A stretch of DNA of 62,847 nucleotides from JAJDIA01 sp031555505. GTDB taxonomy: Bacteria > Bacteroidota > Bacteroidia > Bacteroidales > Tannerellaceae. Both the position numbers and the translations under genes were made by a program. Positions 26,670 to 36,349 of this stretch are shown piece by piece (within the stretch, counting starts at the first letter, position 1; every line of letters begins with the position of its first letter). Below the pieces are notes generated by a model. The model was not told where the DNA came from. It searched no databases and saw only the letters and a program-made list of their open reading frames with translations. Location of the stretch: NCBI GenBank assembly GCA_031555505.1, contig JAVBUH010000081.1:1-62847 (forward strand), in the 5' to 3' direction.

Positions 26670-29021
26670 TCAATATTGATCTTTCGGTTGAGCACCCATT
26701 TTCACTTCCAGCAAACCGCCATCGGCGATGGAAGCAAAAGGAAGGCGGGTGTTGTTCAATGGCTTTCCGTTCCATACAAACGCCTGCACATAGGGGTTTT
26801 CGGAAGTATTGCCGGTGACATCGATCACCAGTTCTTTTCCTGTATAATAGCGGTTGTCCAACTGCACGGTGATTTTATCAAACAAAGGAGCACCCAATCC
26901 AAAAGACGGTTCCGGATCGGTTAACCCTTTCACGTCGAAGAGCCCCATGGAGGCAATCACATACCAGGCACCCAACTGCCCCTGATCTTCATCCTGCCCG
27001 TAACCGTAGCCGTGGATGCCCTCCGTTCCGTAGAACTCATTCAGGATGGCACGTACCCATTTCTGTGTCAGGGAAGGACGCCCGGCCTCATTGAAAAGCC
27101 AGGAGATATGGAGACAAGGCTGATTGCCATGGTTGTACAATGTCTGCAAACCGGCAAAGGCGCCTACTTCCTTCCCACCGCTGAATATCAGTTTCTGTGA
27201 AACCGTAAAGATACTATCCAGGCGGGCATTGAACACATCGGCTCCTACTTTGGATACCAATCCCTCCACATCGTGCGGCACATAGAATGTATACTGCCAG
27301 GCATTCCCTTCCTGGAATCCGCGCCAGACCTGCATTGGATTGAAAGGAGTTATAAAAGTGCCGTCTTTCTTCTTCGGACGGATAAAATTGGTCGTGGGGT
27401 CGTACAATCGTTCCCACCCCTTCGACAAGTCCATCAATTGGGTGTAATGCGCCTCATCCCCCTGCTGCCTGGCCCATTGAGCCACAGCCCAGGCACTGTA
27501 GGCATATTCCAGTGTGTGGGAAGCCGAAAACATAAAGGCTTCATCCGGACCGTCTCCTGCATCCGCATGCGGCACATAGCCATACGTCACAAAGTCTTTC
27601 GTATCCACCTTACCGGCACCCAACGGACGGTTTTCGCCATCCAGTTCGTTTTTCAGGCAAGCCTCGTAAGCCAGCCGGGTATCGAAATCGCGGATACCAC
27701 AGGCATGGGCGCCGGCTATGATCGTACTCAGCAGATTCGTACCTACACCGGAGACATACCGGTTATTCGCCAACCCGTCCGCCAGCCATCCGGCATCCTG
27801 GTAGGCTTGTAAGTGAGTACTGACATATTCAGACATATATTCCGGATAGGCCAGTATCCATAATTGGGAGAGATTCCATTGCGCTCCCCAAGCCGCATCC
27901 GTATTATATATATTATGTATAGGTTTTCCTTCCGACATGGCAAGCTGGCCTACTGAACCATCATGCCGCGGATAAGCGCCGTTCACATCATTAGCCAGTC
28001 CCCTGCCCAATAACGCATGGTAGAGGCCGGTATAAAACTTCACTTTATCATCCCGCTTGTCGGTTTCCACACGTATCCGCCCCAGATAGCCTTCCCATGC
28101 CTGATGCGAGAGTGTCTTTGCCTCCTCAAAAGAAAGACGGGCAGCTTCTGTGTCGAGGTTGAGACGGGCATTCTCAACGGAGGTATACGAAAGGCCTACT
28201 TTGGCCGTCACCTGGAAACTTTCCGTGCCGTTGAAGGTGAGGTACATCCCTGCTCCTACTCCGGTAGCCTGTCGACTGCCGGCATGTACCTGTTCGCCGT
28301 TAAAGGCGCCGAAGCTATCGGGCTTCCGATCCAATACGGCCGAGAAATACAGCGGCACCTGCGCACCCGGCTGGTATTTCCGCACATACTCCGGTTCGGT
28401 AATCACCCAGCCTTCCACCCGTCCGTCTTCGGTATACGAAACAAAGGCGTCACGGACAGGGCCGCTTTCTCCCTGCCGGTTTCCGATATCAAACAACAGA
28501 TGCTTTTCGGCACCCTGCGGGAATGAAAAACGCTGGAAAGCCACACGGGGAGTAGCCGTCAGCTCGGCCTGAATACCATAATCTTCCAGAACAACAGCGT
28601 AATAACCGGCCGTAGCCACTTCCGTATCCCGGTTGAAACGCGAGCGATAACCCGTGCGCACACTGTCTGTAGGCAATCCGGGTATCGTTTGCAAAGCGCC
28701 GGTAGTAGGCATCAGCACAATACCACCCACCTGGAACTCGTGCAGGCAGGGAAAACCTTCGATCGACAATTCCCGGTAATCATAGCCGGTAGCTTCCCAA
28801 CCTGATTTATTACCGATATGTCCGTTGGTGGAAGGACCAGGCTTGGCCAATCCGAATGGCATTGCACCCGGTGCAAAATGAAACCAGCGGCAATGCGCCG
28901 TTCCGATACGGGGTTCCACGTATTGAGACAGTTCTTCTTGCGGTTTGTCTGCTTTTGGCGCCACACAAGAAGTGCAAGTTCCTATCGCCAGTAATCCAAG
29001 CAGTAGCTGTTTATAGTTCAT
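26670..29021 (-). CDS. GH92-family alpha-mannosidase lipoprotein
   Basis: A 783-residue enzyme with a lipoprotein signal ending GTCTSC. The GH92 fold is evident from VEPRIGTAHCRWFHFAPGAM near the start, GATPP-like and DAAWGAQWNLSQ segments in the middle, and the late catalytic block GYGYGQDEDQGQLGAW with VIASMGLFDV. GH92 enzymes are calcium-dependent exo-alpha-mannosidases. Surface or periplasmic anchoring through lipid is expected. The stop overlaps or abuts the MFS gene, and the ROK kinase gene overlaps its start by four bases, so translation is coupled. With GH38 it would trim mannosides such as N-glycan or mannan fragments; the exact linkage is not readable. Confidence 0.9.
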   Translation of the reverse strand: MNYKQLLLGLLAIGTCTSCVAPKADKPQEELSQYVEPRIGTAHCRWFHFAPGAMPFGLAKPGPSTNGHIGNKSGWEATGYDYRELSIEGFPCLHEFQVGGIVLMPTTGALQTIPGLPTDSVRTGYRSRFNRDTEVATAGYYAVVLEDYGIQAELTATPRVAFQRFSFPQGAEKHLLFDIGNRQGESGPVRDAFVSYTEDGRVEGWVITEPEYVRKYQPGAQVPLYFSAVLDRKPDSFGAFNGEQVHAGSRQATGVGAGMYLTFNGTESFQVTAKVGLSYTSVENARLNLDTEAARLSFEEAKTLSHQAWEGYLGRIRVETDKRDDKVKFYTGLYHALLGRGLANDVNGAYPRHDGSVGQLAMSEGKPIHNIYNTDAAWGAQWNLSQLWILAYPEYMSEYVSTHLQAYQDAGWLADGLANNRYVSGVGTNLLSTIIAGAHACGIRDFDTRLAYEACLKNELDGENRPLGAGKVDTKDFVTYGYVPHADAGDGPDEAFMFSASHTLEYAYSAWAVAQWARQQGDEAHYTQLMDLSKGWERLYDPTTNFIRPKKKDGTFITPFNPMQVWRGFQEGNAWQYTFYVPHDVEGLVSKVGADVFNARLDSIFTVSQKLIFSGGKEVGAFAGLQTLYNHGNQPCLHISWLFNEAGRPSLTQKWVRAILNEFYGTEGIHGYGYGQDEDQGQLGAWYVIASMGLFDVKGLTDPEPSFGLGAPLFDKITVQLDNRYYTGKELVIDVTGNTSENPYVQAFVWNGKPLNNTRLPFASIADGGLLEVKMGAQPKDQY

Positions 29022-30133
29022 ATATATTCGTTTTTATCCAGTTGTTTCAATGCAAACCAATAAGCGCCCAAGGCGATCGAACGGCTGGCCCCCAGCCGGG
29101 AGATAGCGATACCGGACCGTCTGAACGGATCATAATCCACTTGCCGACCGGTTCCCGGAACTGTCACCTGATACGATGAGGGTTGCAGGAAAGCATCCAG
29201 TTCTTCCGGCTGTTCCAGGTTGAAAGGCTTCATTTGCAGCCGACTGAAGCGACTACCGTCCATCATCCCCGTCTGCTGGTTTAGCACCTTCATTAAAGAC
29301 GGAAGGATGTATTTGGAAGCGCCGGTCAGCCCGCCACCGATCACCACCATACTGTCGATCAGGGTCACAGCCATGGCAATTACCTCGCCCGCCACCTCTC
29401 CCAAATGGGTAAAGGAGGCAACCGCCGCCTCCCGGTTGCCCGGCCGGAGACCTTCGGCTATGTTGTAAATATCGGCCGGTGTATGTTCGGAAGTATCTCC
29501 GGATAACTCGGCGTAGACCCGTTTCACCGCCCGGATGCTCACGCTTTCTTCGGCAATAAAACCCGGATACTTGTTGTTATACTGGCACCACAGATAACCC
29601 CCGGTCTGGTTATCGCCAAAAAGCAATTCCCCATCGATCACCACGCCGGCGCCAAAGCCGGTACCCAGCGTCACTCCGATCAGGTTGCGATAGCGCTTTG
29701 TATTCCCGACAGCCTCCAACCGGCTGTTGATCTCCGGCAGCCTGCCGGCCAGCGCTTCACCGTAGGCAAACAGGTTGCCATCATTGTTGATAAATACCGG
29801 CAACCCAAAGTGCGCTTCCAGGAAAGGGCCTAACGCCACGCCTCCGCGGAAGGCGGGAATGTTGGGAAGATCGCCGATGATACCGGCCCGGTAATCTGCT
29901 GGTCCCGGAAAAGCGAAGCTGATGGCCACCGGCGGTTCCGGCAATGCCTGCCGTACCTGCTCAAAACCTTTCAGCAACAGCGCAAGGCAGGCGTCCAGAT
30001 CATTCACTTCCGTTGGAAGTACGACCGGTTTTACTACCTCCTCTCCTCCCCGGATGGCAGCAAACACCAGGTTGGTGCCTCCTGCATCCAGTGTCATTAC
30101 AATGCGATGATCCGTATTTGTATGTTCCTCCAT
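29018..30133 (-). CDS. ROK-family sugar kinase without the usual zinc motif
   Basis: A 371-residue cytoplasmic protein of the ROK/ASKHA fold. The phosphate-binding loop LDAGGTNLVFA is near residue 15, the catalytic Asp appears in INNDGNLFAYGEA, and GVTLGTGFGAGVV is the second nucleotide loop. The CxCGxxGC zinc site usual in ROK kinases is absent; the region reads NQTGGYLWCQYNNKYPGF. It may be a kinase adapted to a different sugar, or a catalytically weaker relative. It overlaps the GH92 gene by four bases and follows phosphomannose isomerase by 36 bases, so phosphorylation of imported mannose, feeding the isomerase, is the natural reading. Confidence 0.8.
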   Translation of the reverse strand: MEEHTNTDHRIVMTLDAGGTNLVFAAIRGGEEVVKPVVLPTEVNDLDACLALLLKGFEQVRQALPEPPVAISFAFPGPADYRAGIIGDLPNIPAFRGGVALGPFLEAHFGLPVFINNDGNLFAYGEALAGRLPEINSRLEAVGNTKRYRNLIGVTLGTGFGAGVVIDGELLFGDNQTGGYLWCQYNNKYPGFIAEESVSIRAVKRVYAELSGDTSEHTPADIYNIAEGLRPGNREAAVASFTHLGEVAGEVIAMAVTLIDSMVVIGGGLTGASKYILPSLMKVLNQQTGMMDGSRFSRLQMKPFNLEQPEELDAFLQPSSYQVTVPGTGRQVDYDPFRRSGIAISRLGASRSIALGAYWFALKQLDKNEYI

Positions 30134-30169
30134 ATCCTATTATATATCAATCTATACTGCCATACTCGT

Positions 30170-31918
30170 TTATTGCCTGAACCGGACATACGCCTTGATC
30201 GTTCCGCAATAGTGTCCTTCCGACTGTCCGTATGGACGGATGGTGTATGCACCTACCGAAGCCGGGAGAATGAACGTCTCGGCATAATGTACCACAAACG
30301 GATCGAAAGCGCCTGTGGGGCTTTCCACGATCAGTTCGTCGCCTTTGATCACATTCAGCACCTGCACGCCCCCGTCGGTATCGTGCGTTACCTTTTCGGT
30401 AAACCAATGGCGGCGGGTTTCGATAAACTCATTCTCGTGCAATCCGGTACGTTCTTCACGCCAGCCTTCGCCTTCTTTCACAGTCTCTATACGGTTCACC
30501 AGGTGCTCACGCACCCATTCGGTTTGCCGTTCCCAGCGGATTACATGAGAGCCATGACCGATATTGATCGGACGGGGCAGGCCGTCGAGCCCCAATCGTC
30601 CCCAGTCCCACAACTTGAAGGTAAAGATACTCGGTGTGGCGCTTATTTCCAGCACCATCGCTCCGGCGCCCGAACAGTGGATCGTGCCGCCCGGTATCAG
30701 GAAATGGTCGTGCCGGCGGGCAGGCCATTTGTTGACGTATTTCTCCGTATCGAACGGCTTACCTGTTTCCTGCGATTCGGTAAGGGCGGCGATCATTTCG
30801 TCCGGGTTTACGCCGGTCTTCAACCCTAAATAAACCGTAGCGCCTTCGTCGGCATCGAGCAGGTAATAGCTTTCATCCTGCGTATACTGCATACCAAACG
30901 TATCGCGGATATACTGCGTATTGGGATGTACCTGCAAACTGAGGTTGCCGCCACCCATCGTATCCAGGAAGTCGAAGCGGATCGGAAAATCCTGTCCGAA
31001 CCGGGCTTCTACCGGATCGCCCAACAAGTCGCGCGAACAATAAAAGACCAGGTTATTGGAAGGCATTTCGAACAACTCGCCGTGCAGGCTGAAATAAAGG
31101 CTGTTCTCTTCCGGCACGCAATCGAAGCACCAGCCGTAGTTGGACACCGAGCGATCCAGGTCGCACACTTCCTTCATCCACTGTCCGCCCCACGGCGCCG
31201 GATCGAAGAAGGGTACCACACGGAACGGACGGACAGCAGTTTGCCGCAATCCTTCACGCAAGGTATCTCCCGTGATCATTTTCGGTTGGCCGGGCGTATG
31301 TGTATCAAGCCAGTAATGAGCCACCGGCAATAGTTGTTTTTTCAATGTATCGCATACGAGCCAGTCTACAAAATAACCGCGCTTATAGTGCAAAGAGGGA
31401 GCTTCGGCGCTGTTCTTCACACCCAGCCCGCAGACTTCATGCCTGCGCGAACGCATCTGTATCTCCCAACGGGCCATATCAGCGTAGACAATCACATCGG
31501 CCTCCGGTGCTACAACGGCTGCCCCATGTCCGTATACCAACACCAAGCCTTCGGCCTGCCGGATCTGTCGGCGCACAGTTTCGGTTTTGTCGGCATCCAA
31601 AAAATCGGCATACGAGAAGTGAGAACGGAAACCATACAACCGGTCGTCCGTCACATACGGAAAGGTCATCGTCTCAACGGCATCTGCCGATTTAAATACG
31701 GCTTGTGTATCTACAAACATCGTCGGATTCAATGCCAGCAACTCCGTATACAATTCCGTATAATGCACACCCTGGTAGCATTCCACCACCAGCACACATT
31801 GCTTCTTTCCCACCTGTGAACAACGCCGGCTTGTTTCCTGCCGGATCGCATCCCACCCTTTCCACAGTTCTCCGGCTACCTGCGTAGCCGGCTGTTTATC
31901 ATAATTACTTTTTCTCAT
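30170..31918 (-). CDS. Class I mannose-6-phosphate isomerase with N-terminal extra domain
   Basis: A 582-residue protein, larger than the usual phosphomannose isomerase of about 320-400 residues. The C-terminal part has the type I cupin pattern: PAPWGGQWMKEV, NLSLQVHPNTQYIRDTF with metal-binding Gln and His, DESYYLLDAD, and FLIPGGTIHCSGAG. The first 200 residues look like an NTPase-type fold (VLVVECYQGVHYTEL, YGHGAAVVAPEADVIVYADMARWE) in which the P-loop position is degenerate, so activity there is doubtful. It would convert mannose 6-phosphate to fructose 6-phosphate. It is the first gene of the mannoside operon, divergent from an AraC regulator. Confidence 0.85.
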   Translation of the reverse strand: MRKSNYDKQPATQVAGELWKGWDAIRQETSRRCSQVGKKQCVLVVECYQGVHYTELYTELLALNPTMFVDTQAVFKSADAVETMTFPYVTDDRLYGFRSHFSYADFLDADKTETVRRQIRQAEGLVLVYGHGAAVVAPEADVIVYADMARWEIQMRSRRHEVCGLGVKNSAEAPSLHYKRGYFVDWLVCDTLKKQLLPVAHYWLDTHTPGQPKMITGDTLREGLRQTAVRPFRVVPFFDPAPWGGQWMKEVCDLDRSVSNYGWCFDCVPEENSLYFSLHGELFEMPSNNLVFYCSRDLLGDPVEARFGQDFPIRFDFLDTMGGGNLSLQVHPNTQYIRDTFGMQYTQDESYYLLDADEGATVYLGLKTGVNPDEMIAALTESQETGKPFDTEKYVNKWPARRHDHFLIPGGTIHCSGAGAMVLEISATPSIFTFKLWDWGRLGLDGLPRPINIGHGSHVIRWERQTEWVREHLVNRIETVKEGEGWREERTGLHENEFIETRRHWFTEKVTHDTDGGVQVLNVIKGDELIVESPTGAFDPFVVHYAETFILPASVGAYTIRPYGQSEGHYCGTIKAYVRFRQ

Positions 31919-32012
31919 CTTATTCTATACTTATTGCTGTTGCGTCTCCGCTTTCAATTGCGTTTCCGCCCATTCATCCACTAATTAGGTCACTTTACCC
32001 AATTATTCTCTG

Positions 32013-32020
32013 CAAAAGTA
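32013..32020 (-). promoter_or_regulatory. -7 box for the mannoside operon
   Basis: On the minus strand this reads TACTTTTG (TAnnTTTG), 95 bases before the isomerase start. A matching -33 box at normal spacing is not evident, as expected if the AraC activator is needed. Confidence 0.5.
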
Positions 32021-32044
32021 GCAGAAGAATACAAAAACGAATAG

Positions 32045-32052
32045 TACCTTTG
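32045..32052 (+). promoter_or_regulatory. -7 box for the AraC regulator
   Basis: TACCTTTG (TAnnTTTG) lies 33 bases before the ATG at 32086, back to back with the box for the isomerase operon 24 bases away. A shared control region of about 170 bases is implied. Confidence 0.55.
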
Positions 32053-32085
32053 TTTCGATTTACTTATACTATCTTACTATTTTTC

Positions 32086-32988
32086 ATGATGGTGAAACTA
32101 AAAGAAGGTTTCCGGGGAGAACGTTTCGTTTCCCTGCCGGAAGAATTACTCGCCGGATACAGTAAAGACCCGTTGATTGGCAACCTGTATCTGCGCAAGA
32201 TCGGTTTCTTTCCGTGTGTAAAATACCATTATATACAGAAGGATAAGGGATGCGATTATGCCATGCTGGTGTATTGCACCGACGGGCAGGGTTGGTACCG
32301 GATCAACGGGAAAACATACACCGTCCGCCCCAACGAATACATCATCATCCCACCGGGAGTACCGTATGCCTTCGGGGCCGAAAACGACAATCCTTGGACT
32401 ATCTATTGGATGCACTTCCAGGGGAAACTCACGTCCAATTTCCTCCCGGCCTATCCCAACCCGAAGCCTATCCAACCCGAAGAACACTCCCGCCTGCAAG
32501 ACCGTATCCAACTCTTCGAAGAGATATACAACTGCTTCTCCATGGGATATATCAAGGAATATATGGCCTACACTTCCCTATGCCTCTACCCTTTCCTGGC
32601 TTCGTTTATCTACCTGGAGCCTTACCGGTATATCAATATGCAGCCGGGAAAAGCATCGTCTTTCACTTCCAAAGCCATTCATTACATGCAGGAAAATATC
32701 CGGCAGAACCTCACACTGGAGCAACTGGCCGCCTATTTCAAATACTCGCCTTCGCACTTCTCGCTCTTGTTCCGGAAAGAGACCGGTGTTTCGCCCATCA
32801 ACTACTTCATCCGCCTCAAGATACAGAAAGCCTGCCAGTACATTGAACTGACAGACCTCAAGATCAGCGACATCTCCACCCGCCTCGGCTTTGAAGAACC
32901 CGCCTACTTCTCCCGCCTCTTCACCAAGATCATGGGCATATCCCCATCGGTCTACCGGAAGACGGAATCGGAGCGTAACCAGCTTTGA
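32086..32988 (+). CDS. AraC-family regulator with sugar-sensing cupin domain
   Basis: A 300-residue cytoplasmic regulator. The N-terminal half is an AraC-type cupin (GQGWYRINGKTYTVRPNEY, IIPPGVPYAF, YWMHFQG). The C-terminal half has two HTH motifs (LEQLAAYFKYSPSHFSLLFRK and ISDISTRLGFEEPAYFSRLFT) followed by GISPSVYRK. The start at 32086 or 32089 is used because a TAnnTTTG box overlaps the longer in-frame start at 32050. It diverges from the phosphomannose isomerase operon with back-to-back promoters and is therefore the likely mannose-responsive activator of that operon. The ligand is inferred, not shown. Confidence 0.88.
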   Translation: MMVKLKEGFRGERFVSLPEELLAGYSKDPLIGNLYLRKIGFFPCVKYHYIQKDKGCDYAMLVYCTDGQGWYRINGKTYTVRPNEYIIIPPGVPYAFGAENDNPWTIYWMHFQGKLTSNFLPAYPNPKPIQPEEHSRLQDRIQLFEEIYNCFSMGYIKEYMAYTSLCLYPFLASFIYLEPYRYINMQPGKASSFTSKAIHYMQENIRQNLTLEQLAAYFKYSPSHFSLLFRKETGVSPINYFIRLKIQKACQYIELTDLKISDISTRLGFEEPAYFSRLFTKIMGISPSVYRKTESERNQL

Positions 32989-33078
32989 AGCAGGTTCAGA
33001 AAAACAAAAATCCTCCCTTTCACAGCTATTTGCAAACGCAAACAACCACAAAAGAGAGGATGCTATTTTACAAGTCGA

Positions 33079-35133
33079 TTAATTCAGAACCAACTTATGC
33101 GCCTCCACCGTACCATCGGCCAAGTGGAAAGTCAAAACATACACACCATCAGCTTGGGAAGAGAAGTCCAGTATGCCACCTTCTGCCGGGAATTGCCCTT
33201 CGGCCACAATTCTACCGCTGATAGATTCTATCAGTTTGTATGGCACTGTTGTACGTACTACTTTTGCATTTGCAGCAGCCATATTCTTTGCGGCATCTCC
33301 ATTTGCATTATTACTTAATTCGCTTTCTACAATAGTAACCACCTTGCTACCGGGAGAAGAATATACATTGTATGATCCGTATACACTGACATAAGTCATA
33401 CCTGCCGATCCGGAAGCCCCACACCTAGCTGTATAAGCCTGGCAACTCACCGTGTATGATCCCTCTTGCGAGAACGAAATCATATTCGTATGCCTGTAGG
33501 GAGATTGGGTAACCCCGGTTGATGGAGAAATCGTCCACTTATAATCAGATACATCCGAACTGTAATATGGATTGGCTGTAAAGCTTCCCGTTTCGTCCCT
33601 GCGTAACGTAGTAGGGCCTGTTACTGTGGTAACGATGGGATAACTCACATAAACTGTCTTGGTTTTTATTTGCGACTGCGTCCCATACTTTATAGTCAGC
33701 GAAATAGATTGATCTCCCCATTTACTAACCGCAGCACAGGTGACAATAGAAGACGTTCCTTGCCCGGAGAGCAAATCCAGCCGATCACCCACATTCCATG
33801 TCAATTGCACCTCAGACGGCACAGTCACATTTGAAACACCATACGTTTCCCGCGTCACCGAACAAACCACCGCATTGCCCGAGATGGAATACCGGCAGGG
33901 TTGTACAGTGATCGTTTTTGAAAGCGTTTTTGTGCCACAACCGTTCAATGTAAATGTTGCAGTCAACACCACACTTCCTGATTGACTAAATAATATCTTG
34001 GGGGCATTCGTACCTTGTCCGGAAACAACCACCCCATTCGTGGCTGTCCAATTCACATTACTGATGTTAGCACTTGGCAGATCAATGGAAGGGGTACCAT
34101 ATTCGAATTGATAAAATGTGCCGGTATTAATTCCCGGATCAACAACTCCACCATAAGAGGCTGTAACCCAATCAGAAGTAACTGTCCCTTTTTTCAACCG
34201 CACCCGCACAACACCATCTGTTGGACATACGCTGGTTGTAATACTTACTTTATTTGCATTTACAGCCGAATAACTATTTGTTCCTCCATTAATCTTCCAT
34301 CCAGCAGGAGCACTCCATTCATAGGTACAATTTCCACTGAGCAACTGCGCTTCAAACGAATAAACAGATGAAACTCCCCATTTTATTGGGCTTGATGGGC
34401 TTTTAGATATAATCAATGAAGCTGAAGTACTGCGAGAAATACTCACAGAAGCGTATTCACTCTTATCATCTATTCTCGATTCCTTATTTACGCCTCTCAC
34501 TTTGACAATACCGGCTTCCATATCGCTTGTTGTAACCCATATACTTGAATTACCAGTTACAAATGTTCCTGTATTTCCAGACGATCTATCTTTCCAACCA
34601 GTAGGAAGGGTCCATTCATACGATTCCACCTCGCGCTTTGATGTGCCATTTGTTGGAGTACCTGGATAATAAAATGGCGAAACAAAACTAATCTGGACAT
34701 CCGTAACTCCCATTGCAGCCGTCGCAGGAGTAGAATAAATTGAAGGAGGTTTTACACCTTTTAAGCTTCTTATTAACTGGTCTAAAGAAACGGATTTCGC
34801 CACCCCATTCACCGTAAGATCTACTTTAATTGTTCCTTTAGGAGTTCCACTTACTCCTGATACATTTTCCCAATAAACAATTATTGGAGCATTGGTATAT
34901 GCTGTCCAATATCGATTTGTTGATGTCGGTGAAAATGAGCCATTCGTGAGCGTAACATCCATCCTTGAAACAACACCACTTGACACAGTAATGAAATAAG
35001 TAGTCTCAACCCCAGGTATAGCATATTCTGTAATCCCTCCTGATCTGGTGAGTGTAACCGTCTGTCCCAGTAGAATTAATGGGAGAAAGAGAGCACTACA
35101 CAAAAGAAGTAGTTTTTCAATAATATTTTTCAT
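33079..35133 (-). CDS. Secreted PKD-repeat protein with a T9SS-like C-terminal tail
   Basis: A 684-residue protein with a signal peptide ending ILLGQT. Most of it is beta-sandwich repeats of PKD type (YEWTLPTGWKDRS, YEWSAPAGWKIN, VNWTATNGVVVSGQG, YKWTISPSTG), each about 80-100 residues. The last 60 residues (YKLIESISGRIVAEG, ADGVYVLTFHLADG, HKLVLN) resemble the type A sorting domain recognised by the type IX secretion system, though the usual first strand with Asn-Pro is not obvious. Surface display or an adhesin role is inferred. It follows a small outer-membrane barrel protein by 52 bases, probably as one transcript. The tail could instead be a non-sorting relative of this fold. Confidence 0.72.
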   Translation of the reverse strand: MKNIIEKLLLLCSALFLPLILLGQTVTLTRSGGITEYAIPGVETTYFITVSSGVVSRMDVTLTNGSFSPTSTNRYWTAYTNAPIIVYWENVSGVSGTPKGTIKVDLTVNGVAKSVSLDQLIRSLKGVKPPSIYSTPATAAMGVTDVQISFVSPFYYPGTPTNGTSKREVESYEWTLPTGWKDRSSGNTGTFVTGNSSIWVTTSDMEAGIVKVRGVNKESRIDDKSEYASVSISRSTSASLIISKSPSSPIKWGVSSVYSFEAQLLSGNCTYEWSAPAGWKINGGTNSYSAVNANKVSITTSVCPTDGVVRVRLKKGTVTSDWVTASYGGVVDPGINTGTFYQFEYGTPSIDLPSANISNVNWTATNGVVVSGQGTNAPKILFSQSGSVVLTATFTLNGCGTKTLSKTITVQPCRYSISGNAVVCSVTRETYGVSNVTVPSEVQLTWNVGDRLDLLSGQGTSSIVTCAAVSKWGDQSISLTIKYGTQSQIKTKTVYVSYPIVTTVTGPTTLRRDETGSFTANPYYSSDVSDYKWTISPSTGVTQSPYRHTNMISFSQEGSYTVSCQAYTARCGASGSAGMTYVSVYGSYNVYSSPGSKVVTIVESELSNNANGDAAKNMAAANAKVVRTTVPYKLIESISGRIVAEGQFPAEGGILDFSSQADGVYVLTFHLADGTVEAHKLVLN

Positions 35134-35185
35134 GTTTGATATTTTTAAGATTTTACATTAACAAATTCAATCACAGCTATAGGAA

Positions 35186-35986
35186 TCAGAACAATACAAA
35201 CAGATTCACTGATACCCCATTCTTAAACACTGTATCACTGCTTTTATCTTCAAAGTGATACGGTTCAGTCGCGAATTCAGAGTTATAATCTAATGCCGAT
35301 TTCAACCGTTCAACGTATAACCTATATTTTACTTCTAAAGCCATACACTTCCATTCATACATTAGGCCAACCTGTGGAGTTAAGGAGTATGCATTTGTAG
35401 TCACATTAAGTGCACTAATAAAATTCTCCCAAGGCGGAAGTGTAGCATCATTCATTGAATTGTGTTCTGTATCTACTACATATCGCTGATAGCCTATTCC
35501 TAATCCTGCAAAAGCAGACAATCCCTTATATCTATAAAAACTAAAATCGTATCCTGCATCAAAACCATACGTGTATGCCTTTTGATCATCATATTGACAG
35601 TCCACATACGATTTATCCAAAAAAGCCGAATGGAAACGATCATTCACATTACTGGTAGTTCTTATCATCCAGGGAATCGTAAAATAGAAACCATGTCGGG
35701 GCGAGAGTCTGTACAAGAAAGAAATTTCAACCGGATTCAGGCCCGGGGTAATATCATCAACCAAATCTTTTGAGATTCCTTCATATACAAATGGTCGGTA
35801 TCCATACCCCACCCCTATTCCTATTTTCTTAAACGAAGCATCATTAATCTCCGGCTTTTGCGCTGATACGGAATGGCATACAAAAGCACCGGAAAACATG
35901 AATAACAACAGATTCATGGATATGGCTCCCTTACACTGTCCAAGCAAAACAAACATGGTATTGCGTATTGATATTAATTGTTTCAT
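35186..35986 (-). CDS. Small outer-membrane beta-barrel protein
   Basis: A 266-residue protein with a signal region ending CHSVSAQ and a terminal aromatic strand (SVNLFVLF), the usual end of an outer-membrane barrel. Alternating hydrophobic strands such as IGIGVGYGYRPF, HGFYFTIPWMI, AFAGLGIGYQRYV and LTPQVGLMYEW fit an 8-10 strand barrel. An internal ATG at 35917 would shorten the signal to a version without basic residues, so the longer start is kept. It precedes the PKD-repeat protein by 52 bases and has its own promoter. It may serve as membrane anchor or partner for that protein; no specific family was recognised. Confidence 0.72.
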   Translation of the reverse strand: MKQLISIRNTMFVLLGQCKGAISMNLLLFMFSGAFVCHSVSAQKPEINDASFKKIGIGVGYGYRPFVYEGISKDLVDDITPGLNPVEISFLYRLSPRHGFYFTIPWMIRTTSNVNDRFHSAFLDKSYVDCQYDDQKAYTYGFDAGYDFSFYRYKGLSAFAGLGIGYQRYVVDTEHNSMNDATLPPWENFISALNVTTNAYSLTPQVGLMYEWKCMALEVKYRLYVERLKSALDYNSEFATEPYHFEDKSSDTVFKNGVSVNLFVLF

Positions 35987-36349
35987 TTAGTAGCGATTTT
36001 AAGATTGATACTATTTTGTAAAAAAAACTCATAGACAAGGTATATTATTTACTTTACCATATCCGTACACCTCCTTTCCAGTTGGTTTTCATCATTATCA
36101 AGATTAAAAGTTGAACATCATAGAGGCAAAAGTAATAGAACAGAGCGACAAACAAGCATAAAATAGAGAAAAACGGGCAAACGTTAAACGAACATTTTTC
36201 GAACAAGTAAACGTATCTATTACTTCACATAACAAACTAATAATCTATCGTTTATCGCTTGCAAAAAGCTCAAAAAAACGGGAATTTTAACAATTAAGTT
36301 TCTTCCATTAAATATTTTTAGTGCTTAAACATTCCTATACAGTGCCTAT
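35987..36349. other. 363-base AT-rich spacer
   Basis: Holds the minus-strand promoter for the barrel protein (36126-36133) and a leader of about 130 bases. The half next to the HTH-tailed membrane protein is AT-rich with no hairpin, repeat or credible gene. Confidence 0.5.
36126..36156 (-). promoter_or_regulatory. Promoter for the barrel/PKD-protein pair
   Basis: On the minus strand TACTTTTG occupies 36133-36126, and CTTG lies 19 bases upstream at 36156-36153. Spacing fits the Bacteroidetes consensus; the -33 box is one base off TTTG. Confidence 0.55.
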
